From Chloroflexi bacterium RBG_16_70_13 (GTDB lineage Bacteria > Chloroflexota > Limnocylindria > Limnocylindrales > CSP1-4), in NCBI GenBank assembly GCA_001795245.1, contig MGOD01000028.1:1689-11710 (forward strand): a DNA stretch of 10,022 nucleotides. Direction: 5' to 3'. A program made the position numbers and the translations under genes. Shown one piece after another: positions 1 through 6,562 of the stretch. How positions within the stretch are numbered: the first letter of the stretch is position 1; the number at the start of each line of letters is the position of its first letter. Under the pieces are notes generated by a model. It did not search any database and was not told where the DNA came from. It worked only from the letters and a program-made list of their open reading frames with translations.

Positions 1-1
1 C

Positions 2-55
2 GGCCGCGACCTGGGCTATCCCGTGGCCGCGTCCGGCCGGGAGGATCGGACGTGA
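2..55 (+). CDS. C-terminal end of an upstream gene (partial, unidentified)
   Basis: An open frame runs from the left edge to a TGA at 53-55 and encodes the last 17 residues, GRDLGYPVAASGREDRT. The stop overlaps the GTG start of the next gene as GTGA, the layout of translationally coupled operon genes, and this is the main reason to believe the frame is real. Seventeen residues are too few to name a family. Its tight coupling to a PimA-like glycosyltransferase suggests a partner in lipid or envelope glycan synthesis, but that is only inference from position. Confidence 0.45.
   Translation, partial: GRDLGYPVAASGREDRT
39..44 (+). promoter_or_regulatory. Shine-Dalgarno site for the GT4 gene
   Basis: GGGAGG lies 7 nt before the GTG at 52. 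It supports GTG-52 as the start rather than a later codon, and it lies inside the end of the preceding coding frame, as expected for coupled translation. Confidence 0.6.
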
Positions 56-1302
56 AGATCGGCCTCGTCACGCCGTACGTCTACCCGCTCCCGGGTGGGG
101 TCAACCAGCACGTCCGGTACCTCTACGAGAACCTCCGCCTGCGGGGCCACGACGTCCGGATCATCACCAGCTCACACGGGCTCCAGCGAGCCTCGGAGGG
201 CGACGTCATCCGGATCGGCAAGGGCTTCTCGATGCCCACGAACGGCTCGGTCGGGACGATCACCGTCTCGCCCCGATACCTGTCCCAGGTCCGGGAGGTC
301 CTCGAGCGCGAGCAGTTCGACCTGCTCCACTTCCACGAGCCGTTCGTGCCCTTCCTGTCGCTCATCGTCCTGCGCCTCTCGACGAGCGTGAACATCGCGA
401 CCTTCCATGCCTACGGCGGCTTCTCGCCGGCCTACGAGTTCGGCTCGAAGGTCATGGGCTCGTACGCCGAGCGGCTCCACGGCCGGATCGCGGTCTCGGC
501 CGCCGCCCGCCACTTCATCGACCGCTTCTTCCCGGGCGACTACAAGGTCATTTCCAACGGCGTCGACATCGCCCGCTTCGAGCGGGCGGTCCCGATCGCC
601 CGCTGGCAGGACGGGACGCGGAACATCCTGTTCGTCGGCCGCTTCGAGCCGCGCAAAGGCCTCCTCGACCTCCTCAAGGCCTACCGGATCCTGCGCAAGA
701 CCGGCTGCCCGTGCCGCCTCCTCGTGGTCGGCGGCGGACCGCAGGAGCGCGAGGCGCGGCGCTACGTGATGACCCGCGGTTTGGGGGGCGTCGAGTTCCT
801 GGGCCGTGTCTCGGACGAGGTCCGTGACGCCCTCTTCAAGACCGCCGACGTCTACGTCTCTCCGGCGACCGGGCGCGAATCGTTCGGGATCGTCCTGCTC
901 GAGGCGATGGCCAGCGGGACGGGGATCGTGTGCAGCGACATCCACGGCTACAAGGGCGTGGTCCGGCGCGACCGCGACGCGCTCCTCGTCCCGCCCCGCT
1001 CCCCGAAGGGCCTGGCCGCGGCGATCGGCCGCCTCGTCGCCGATGACGAGCTCCGGGCCCGCATGGCCGCCTCGGGTCGCGAGCGGGCCCTGGAGTTCAG
1101 CTGGGAGCGGGTGACGGCGAAGGTCGAGGACTACTACGGCTTCGTGATCCGCCGGCTCGACGTCCAGGGCGGCCTGCCCGCCGGGTTCCGCGCCGAGGTG
1201 CCGTCCGCCCGACCCGGCCCTGCCGCCGGGTCGTCGGCCATCGAGCCGGGCGCGTCCGCCCAGGAGCCGGACGCATCGTTCCTGGCGTCGGCGTCGTCCT
1301 AG
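52..1302 (+). CDS. PimA-like family 4 glycosyltransferase (GT-B fold)
   Basis: A 416-residue cytoplasmic or membrane-associated GT4 enzyme, expected to move a sugar (mannose in characterised PimA) from a nucleotide donor to a lipid or glycan acceptor. The N-terminal Rossmann domain has the GGV loop at residues 15-17, HEPF at 95-98 and TFHAYG at 117-122, all typical of the PimA branch. The donor domain has SNGVD at 168-172, FVGRFEPRKG at 194-203 (R197 and K202 match the family's phosphate-binding Arg/Lys), and ESFGIVLLE with the EX7E pair E276/E284. The catalytic core ends near residue 370. The last 45 residues are a Pro/Ala/Ser/Gly-rich tail that looks disordered. The GTG start has a good SD and overlaps the upstream stop, so this gene is probably the end of an operon entering from the left. 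It is tail to tail with the giant GT-C gene. The family call is firm; the sugar and acceptor are not, and another GT4 lipid or polysaccharide glycosyltransferase is possible. Confidence 0.88.
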   Translation: MKIGLVTPYVYPLPGGVNQHVRYLYENLRLRGHDVRIITSSHGLQRASEGDVIRIGKGFSMPTNGSVGTITVSPRYLSQVREVLEREQFDLLHFHEPFVPFLSLIVLRLSTSVNIATFHAYGGFSPAYEFGSKVMGSYAERLHGRIAVSAAARHFIDRFFPGDYKVISNGVDIARFERAVPIARWQDGTRNILFVGRFEPRKGLLDLLKAYRILRKTGCPCRLLVVGGGPQEREARRYVMTRGLGGVEFLGRVSDEVRDALFKTADVYVSPATGRESFGIVLLEAMASGTGIVCSDIHGYKGVVRRDRDALLVPPRSPKGLAAAIGRLVADDELRARMAASGRERALEFSWERVTAKVEDYYGFVIRRLDVQGGLPAGFRAEVPSARPGPAAGSSAIEPGASAQEPDASFLASASS

Positions 1303-4300
1303 GCCGGCGCGTCTGATCCCGGGGCGCTCGTCGGGGGAGCCTCGGTTCGAAGGTAAGCCTGCTCGGCGAGCGTGATCCTCCAGACCCAGGCCGCGTACCC
1401 AACCGTCAGGCAGACGCCGGCGAGCGTCACCAGCAGGAGCGCCGGGCCGATGGCGAACAGGGACGGCCCGGCGACGTTCCGGTCGATCGTGCTGACCGGG
1501 AACTGGAAGGGGTAGACGTAGGTCGGGATGAACCCCTGGTAGGCGTTCGAGAGAGCGCTCGGCAGCGGCAGGCCGCTGATGTTCGGGTACCACAGCACGA
1601 ACCAGCCGGCGATGGCGACGACCGCGCCGACGACGAACCGCCGGGCGTCGCGGGCGGTCGCCACGAAGGCGGCGATGGGCAGGAGGGCGATGGTGACGAC
1701 GAGCGCGATCGGCTCGACCGCGACCTTCGTGGCGGTGATGAGCGGCGTGTCGTCGAAGAACACCGAGGCCACGATGAAGGCCAGGCTCACGCCGACGGCG
1801 GTGAGGATGGCCGTGACGAGCCGCGAGGCCAGGCCGCGCCGGGGCCCGGCCGGCAGCGGATCGTCCGATTCGGCAGCGAGGGACAGCAGGAGCCGGACGA
1901 GCAGCAGGACGCCGATGCCGACGACGACCGCGATCGCCAGCGCTCGTCCCGTCAGGACGAAATCCGGGATGAGGGTCGGGCAGGCCTGCGAGCCCTCGTT
2001 CACGTCGAGGACCCGGACGAACCCGCACAGCGGCCGGTGCAGGAGCCACATCGTGGTGGGGGCGAGAACCGCCGCCCCAGCCGCCAGGCGTGCCAGCAGC
2101 CAGGTCCGGCGCGACGCCCCCCGCCACAGCTCCGCCAGGAAGTAGGCGAGCGCCAGGAACACGAACGGCAGGCTCGTGTAGTAGTGGTACTGGAAGGCGG
2201 CCCGATCGATCCGGGCCCAGGCGATCCACTGGGCGGCGAAGGCGATCGTGACGAGGGCCAGCGGCGCGCTGCGGCGGACGAAGGCCTGCCAGGCCGCGAA
2301 CGCCATGGCGGGAACCGCGAGCCACCACGCCACGAGGTTCCCCGCGTCGTAGATCGCCGCGCTCGTGCCGCCGGCGAACGACTCCTGGTAGAACCACACG
2401 GGCTTGAGGTCGAAGACCCAGGCCCACCACGGCGACGAGGCCGCATGCGCCGAGCTCAGGTTGTTGTGGTAGGCGTACATCGACCCGGTCAGCTCCAGGA
2501 GCGTCTGGTCGTCGTGGCCAGGCGGCCAGCCGGTGAAGAGCTGGTGCTGCTCCATGAGCGCCCACGGGATGTAGGACGCGACGTACAGCCCGATCGGCAG
2601 GACGACGAGGCAGACGACGATCCAGGCAGCCGGCAGCCCGAACCCGCTCCCCAGGCGAAGCCAGCCCTGCGGGGCCGGGGCCGGTGGCTCGAGAAGCGTC
2701 GCCGGATCGTCATCGGGGAGCGGCGCCGCCATCGGCCCGAAGCCCCACCGACCGACGACCGAGAAGATCGTGTAGACGGCCGCGCTCAGGACCACGAGGG
2801 CGAACGCCACCTCCTGGGGCGTGAGCGCGATGGGGCCGAGCGTCAGGCGGGCGTCGGCCGCCCCGAGGGCCAGCGCGCCCAGGAAGGTGGCCACGCCCGC
2901 CGCCGCCGGCCCGAAGACCGCGAGGCGCTGCTCCTCCCATGTCCATGCGATCGGATGGAGGATGCTGGCCACGACCGCGACGAGGGTCAGGGCGACCATG
3001 ATCGCGAGGAACAGGTAGTTGCCGCCCGTCTCGCCCTCGGGCACCGAGATCGCGAGATACCCGAGGGCGGTCGTCCCCACGACCAGCCCCAGGATCAGGA
3101 GGATCCTGCCGAGGGCGCTCCGGGTCAGGACCAGGATCCCGAGCGCCCCGATGGCGTAGGCGGCGACCCACTTCGCGGCGAGGGCGAAGCCGAGGAGCCC
3201 GCCGATGAGCGGCATCCCGATGGCGAAGGCGAGCCACTGCCGCCGGCTCCCGCCGGGCGAGCGCCAGAGGGCCGCGAAGACCGCGTACGCGGCCACGATC
3301 CCGAGGCCCACGTAGGCGTCGTTCATGCCGATCCGGCTCTGGGCGAAGAGCATCCCGTCGAGGGCGACGAGCAGGCCGACGAAGACGGCGATCTCGCGCC
3401 GCCGGAAGAGCAGGCGGGCCAGCACGTACAGGAGGAGGGCCATGAGGACGCCGGCGAGGACGCCCGGCAGGCGCCAGGCGAAGGCGTGCTGGCCGGTGTC
3501 GACGATCGCCACCGAACCATCGCCCTCGAAGGCGAGGAGCTGCTCGCGGTCCGAGCTCGGATAGCGCTCGTTCTCGTCGAGGACGAGCGCGCCGGGCGCG
3601 AACGGCAGCGTCGCGTCGGCATAGACAGCGTCGGCGTGGGGCTCGATGACGTAGACCGTCGGGGACGCGCCGCCGGGGGTCGACCCGAGGACGTGGACCA
3701 TTTGGGTCGCGAGGTCGTAGCCGACCCAGCCGGCGGCCGTGCCCGGCAGCTGGAAGGTCGGCTCGAGGGTCGGTTCCGCGGCGTTGCTCGGGACCGTCAC
3801 CGACGCGACCCGCGGGCCCTCCGGCCCGATGAACGAGACGTAGACCCGATCCTTGTCGAGGTTCGTCGCGTAGGCGAGGCCTTGGGCCGGACCGTCCAGC
3901 TCGACGCTCGAGGCGACCCCCGCCGTCGCGAGGTCGAGGAAGGTGACGCCCGTCGCGTCCGCCAGCCCAACGATCCCGGCGCCGGCGTTCGCGATCTGGG
4001 TGATCCCGGCCAGCCGGATGCGGCCCGTCTCGGTCGCGGCTCTGGCATCGATGACCACGACGTCGGCCTCGGCGGCCTGCCCAACGCCGGCGCTCCCCTC
4101 GCCGCCCGTGCCCGCGCCGGGTTCGAGGACGGCGACGATCGAGGTGCCGTCGGCCGAGACGAGGATCCGTTCGATGGGCCCGTCGACGCTGGTGAAGGCA
4201 CGGGCCCCCGCGGTCGGCGTCCCGCCGCCCGAGCGGGCGAGGTCGAGGGCGGCGGTGTCGATGAGCCGGATCTCGCCGTCGGTCGTCCCGACGGCCACCC

Positions 4301-6533
4301 GGTGGCCGGCCCGATCGACCGCCACGGCGCTCGCCCCGGGGACCGGCAGGCTGACCTCGAGCCTCCGGGTCGTGAGGTCGTAGGCCCGGACCTGGGACCC
4401 CGTCGCGACCCAGAGGCGGTCACCGGCGATCCGGCTCGAGGACCGCCCGTCGTCCCAGCGCGGCTCCACGGACGCGCTCCGGACCTCCACCCCCAGGTCG
4501 CTCGTGGCGACCGTCCGGTCGTTGCCCCAGGCGACGATCCCGAGGGCCATCCCATACTTGGCGAGGTGCGGGTGGGTCCATTCGTAGATGTTGTGGGAGA
4601 TCCCGTAGCGCCAGAACTGGAGGAACTCGGTCGCGGTCCGGGGGTGGTAGACCTCGTCGAAGTGCATCTGGGAGGGCTCACCGAGGCGCCATACCCGGCC
4701 GGTCAGCAGGACGGCCGCGAGGACGACGATCATCCAGAGGTCCAGCCGATCGAGTCGGCCGGCGGGCTCGTGCTCGAGGCCCGGGGTGCGGGCGGGGCGG
4801 ATGGGCCGCTCGAAGAGCCGGCTCCGGAGCCAGCCGAGGACCCCCACCTCGCCCGACGACGGGCGGCTCTCCCAGGCCGGCATCACGGCGACCTCGCCGA
4901 CGGCCGCCTGGAGGGCGGTCGTCGGCCCCGGGATCGCGCCGGGCGCCGGACCCGCGAGCGTGGCGAGCGTCGTCCCGGCGGTCATCGCCGGGGTCGTCGA
5001 GCCCGGCCGTGCCGACCGCCCGCGCGCGGGGATCGGCCCGGCGTCCGGGGTCCGGGCGTCGTCGTCCTCCTCGGCCCACCCGTCGTCTGCCACGGCGCTG
5101 GCGTCGATCTCGCGTCCTAGACGCAGGCTCGCCGAGCGGCGCAGCTCGGTGACAGCGACCACGAGGACGAGGGCCTGGGTCACCGACGCCACGGCAATCA
5201 CGCCCCACGAGCCCAGCCACGGCCCGATGCCCAGCCAGTCGTCGATCCGGGGGTTGTTCGGGTAGAGCGTCGTGAGGACGTAGTACATGTTGGCCAGCGT
5301 GGCCAGGCTCGAGGCGAGGTAGACGACGAGCCAGCGGAGGGAGACGGCGGCGAGGATCGCCCCGATCGCGACGAGCGGGAAGAGGTACCGCTCGTGGACC
5401 CGGGTCGGGACGACGAAGAAGACGAGGGCCAGGACGGCCAGGCCGACGAGCATCGTCCGCCGGTCCGGGCGACGGGCGACGAGGACGCTCACGGCGATGA
5501 ACAGGGCGATCGTCAGCGCCGTCCCAACGACGACCGCGGGGATCGCCCCGAAGGCCACGCCCTGGGGGCAGCGCGCCGCGGTCGTCAGTCCCGTGTCGAC
5601 CATGTCGCAGACCCAGGCGTGGTTCTCGGCGATGCCGCTGCCGTTGAGGCTCACCAGGGCCCACGGGTTCCAGGCGTTGACCGAGACGTAGGGATAGCCC
5701 CCGGCCGTCTTGAAGATCTGGTCGACGAGGCCCCACGGCAGGCTCAGCCCGAACGGCAGCGACAGGAGGGCGGCCGGCAGGAGCCCGGCGAGGCCGGTCG
5801 TGATGATGCGGACCGGGCCGCGGGTCCTAGCCTCCCAGTCGGTCGTCGTCCGGCGGCGCTCGGGGGCGTCCTCATCGCCGTAGCCACCCGCCGGCCAAAG
5901 GGCCCGCCGGATCGTGACCGCCGCGACGATCGGGACGAGGATCCCGAGCTGCGGCTTGATCATCGCCCCGACGACCGTCAGGATCGCCGCCCGCTCGGGC
6001 CGGTCGCGCCACAGCTCGCGAAGGCCAAGGAGCAGGAAGATCACGCCGACCGAGTCGACCTGGCCCCAGACGACGCTGTCGATCCAGGTGATCGGGTTGA
6101 CGGCAACGACGACGGCGCCGAGGCGGGCCGCCCAGCGCCCGGCGCCGAGCTCGAGGGCCATCGACCAGACGAGGTAGGCCAGGGCCAGGTCGGCGAGCAT
6201 CGGCGGGACCTTGATCAGGTCGCCGACCCCGCCGAAGAGCGATCCGACCGCGCCGACGGCCCACAGGACGTACAGGTAGCCGGGCGTGTAGTCGTGGAGG
6301 AAGGGCCGCTCGTAGAAGCCGTTCAGGCCGGCCGTGAAGAGGTCGTTGGCCCAATACCTGAAGCTGTTGAGGTCGGTCTCGAAGCCGGAACCGGGCAGGA
6401 GGTATGCGATGATGGCGCGGAAGGTGAGGGCCAGCGCGAGGAGGATGAGGATGCCGCCGACGTCGTCCCGGGCCGCCTCGGCACGCGTCGCGTCTCCGCC
6501 CCGAACGGGCTCACCCGACACGGGGCCTGTCAA
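1299..6533 (-). CDS. Giant two-module GT-C glycosyltransferase: Gpi18-like module + PMT (GT39) with inserted beta-propeller
   Basis: About 1744 residues, numbered from the TTG at 6533, which sits 9 nt after AGGAGG. A GTG at 6581 is the alternative start. Module 1 (about 26-464, 11-12 membrane helices) resembles Gpi18-like mannosyltransferases: outer-loop Asp54 in FETDLNSF, DYTPGYLYVLW (81-91), VNPITW...WGQVDS (145-161) and HERYLFP (380-386). A Pro/Ala/Gly/acidic linker follows (465-598). Module 2 is a protein O-mannosyltransferase: MHFDEVYHP with the catalytic pair D626/E627, THPHLAK (653-659), LDGMLFAQSRIGMNDAY (1058-1074), SSPWWAWVFDLKPVWFYQ (1366-1383), GNLVAWW (1398-1404), QYHYYTSLPF (1448-1457) and WYPNISGLPLP (1648-1658). 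Between THPHLAK and WRLPGVLAG (1020-1028) lies a soluble domain of about 345 residues with seven beta-rich repeats. PMTs transfer mannose from a polyprenyl-phosphate carrier to Ser/Thr of exported proteins at the outer membrane face. Ordinary bacterial PMTs are about 500 aa, so this is a fusion plus insertions. The frame is uninterrupted, which argues against a sequencing join. Sugar and acceptor specificity are inferred from family. Confidence 0.85.
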   Translation of the reverse strand: MTGPVSGEPVRGGDATRAEAARDDVGGILILLALALTFRAIIAYLLPGSGFETDLNSFRYWANDLFTAGLNGFYERPFLHDYTPGYLYVLWAVGAVGSLFGGVGDLIKVPPMLADLALAYLVWSMALELGAGRWAARLGAVVVAVNPITWIDSVVWGQVDSVGVIFLLLGLRELWRDRPERAAILTVVGAMIKPQLGILVPIVAAVTIRRALWPAGGYGDEDAPERRRTTTDWEARTRGPVRIITTGLAGLLPAALLSLPFGLSLPWGLVDQIFKTAGGYPYVSVNAWNPWALVSLNGSGIAENHAWVCDMVDTGLTTAARCPQGVAFGAIPAVVVGTALTIALFIAVSVLVARRPDRRTMLVGLAVLALVFFVVPTRVHERYLFPLVAIGAILAAVSLRWLVVYLASSLATLANMYYVLTTLYPNNPRIDDWLGIGPWLGSWGVIAVASVTQALVLVVAVTELRRSASLRLGREIDASAVADDGWAEEDDDARTPDAGPIPARGRSARPGSTTPAMTAGTTLATLAGPAPGAIPGPTTALQAAVGEVAVMPAWESRPSSGEVGVLGWLRSRLFERPIRPARTPGLEHEPAGRLDRLDLWMIVVLAAVLLTGRVWRLGEPSQMHFDEVYHPRTATEFLQFWRYGISHNIYEWTHPHLAKYGMALGIVAWGNDRTVATSDLGVEVRSASVEPRWDDGRSSSRIAGDRLWVATGSQVRAYDLTTRRLEVSLPVPGASAVAVDRAGHRVAVGTTDGEIRLIDTAALDLARSGGGTPTAGARAFTSVDGPIERILVSADGTSIVAVLEPGAGTGGEGSAGVGQAAEADVVVIDARAATETGRIRLAGITQIANAGAGIVGLADATGVTFLDLATAGVASSVELDGPAQGLAYATNLDKDRVYVSFIGPEGPRVASVTVPSNAAEPTLEPTFQLPGTAAGWVGYDLATQMVHVLGSTPGGASPTVYVIEPHADAVYADATLPFAPGALVLDENERYPSSDREQLLAFEGDGSVAIVDTGQHAFAWRLPGVLAGVLMALLLYVLARLLFRRREIAVFVGLLVALDGMLFAQSRIGMNDAYVGLGIVAAYAVFAALWRSPGGSRRQWLAFAIGMPLIGGLLGFALAAKWVAAYAIGALGILVLTRSALGRILLILGLVVGTTALGYLAISVPEGETGGNYLFLAIMVALTLVAVVASILHPIAWTWEEQRLAVFGPAAAGVATFLGALALGAADARLTLGPIALTPQEVAFALVVLSAAVYTIFSVVGRWGFGPMAAPLPDDDPATLLEPPAPAPQGWLRLGSGFGLPAAWIVVCLVVLPIGLYVASYIPWALMEQHQLFTGWPPGHDDQTLLELTGSMYAYHNNLSSAHAASSPWWAWVFDLKPVWFYQESFAGGTSAAIYDAGNLVAWWLAVPAMAFAAWQAFVRRSAPLALVTIAFAAQWIAWARIDRAAFQYHYYTSLPFVFLALAYFLAELWRGASRRTWLLARLAAGAAVLAPTTMWLLHRPLCGFVRVLDVNEGSQACPTLIPDFVLTGRALAIAVVVGIGVLLLVRLLLSLAAESDDPLPAGPRRGLASRLVTAILTAVGVSLAFIVASVFFDDTPLITATKVAVEPIALVVTIALLPIAAFVATARDARRFVVGAVVAIAGWFVLWYPNISGLPLPSALSNAYQGFIPTYVYPFQFPVSTIDRNVAGPSLFAIGPALLLVTLAGVCLTVGYAAWVWRITLAEQAYLRTEAPPTSAPGSDAPA
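3474..4511 (-). other. Beta-propeller-like domain inserted in the first outer loop of the PMT module
   Basis: This part of the giant gene encodes residues about 675-1020. It is free of membrane helices and reads as seven successive beta-rich units, roughly 699-733, 734-765, 785-843, 844-882, 883-931, 932-980 and 981-1020. Units such as RLWVATGSQVRAYDLTTRRL, RVAVGTTDGEIRLIDTA and EADVVVIDARAATETGRIRL have the pattern of YVTN/WD40-type blades: a strand, a turn with Asp/Gly, then a strand ending in x-D. Topology puts it outside the cytoplasm, about 16 residues after THPHLAK and about 50 after the catalytic D626/E627. A role in binding the acceptor protein is plausible but not shown. The domain class is judged from pattern alone. 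Confidence 0.65.
4740..5141 (-). other. Disordered linker between the two GT-C modules
   Basis: Encodes residues about 465-598 of the giant protein. It is rich in Pro, Ala, Gly, Thr and Arg with an acidic patch (GWAEEDDDARTPD), has no hydrophobic stretch long enough for a membrane helix, and has no recognisable domain. If module 1 has an even number of helices, the linker lies in the cytoplasm, which places the PMT catalytic loop outside as required. Confidence 0.6.
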
Positions 6534-6542
6534 CCGGTTCGG

Positions 6543-6548
6543 CCTCCT
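6543..6548 (-). promoter_or_regulatory. Shine-Dalgarno site AGGAGG for the TTG start of the giant GT-C gene
   Basis: Read on the minus strand, AGGAGG lies 9 nt before TTG at 6533-6531. It is a perfect anti-SD match and decides the preferred start. A competing pair exists upstream: GGAGGA at 6595-6590 lies 8 nt before GTG at 6581-6579, which would add 16 residues and overlap the start of the divergent gene. Confidence 0.5.
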
Positions 6549-6562
6549 GCACGAGCGATGAG

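Noticed and set aside
172..2565. Minus-strand open frame of 797 codons across the GT4 gene and the end of the giant gene
   Set aside because: Arg/Ala/Gly/Pro-rich shadow without motifs. It crosses two genes that have convincing family motifs in other frames.
2037..5120. Plus-strand open frame of 1027 codons opposite the giant GT-C gene
   Set aside because: The product is almost only Arg, Glu, Asp, Gly and Pro with no domain, as expected opposite GC-rich coding DNA. The minus strand has clear PMT motifs over the same bases.
6528..6533. TTGACA on the minus strand, a perfect -35 hexamer
   Set aside because: It overlaps the TTG start codon of the giant gene, and 17 nt downstream there is no -10-like hexamer. 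A promoter here would begin inside the gene, so it is likely chance.
6532..6539. AACCGGTT palindrome in the divergent start region
   Set aside because: Only 8 bp, flanks do not extend the symmetry, and there is no second copy nearby to suggest an operator.
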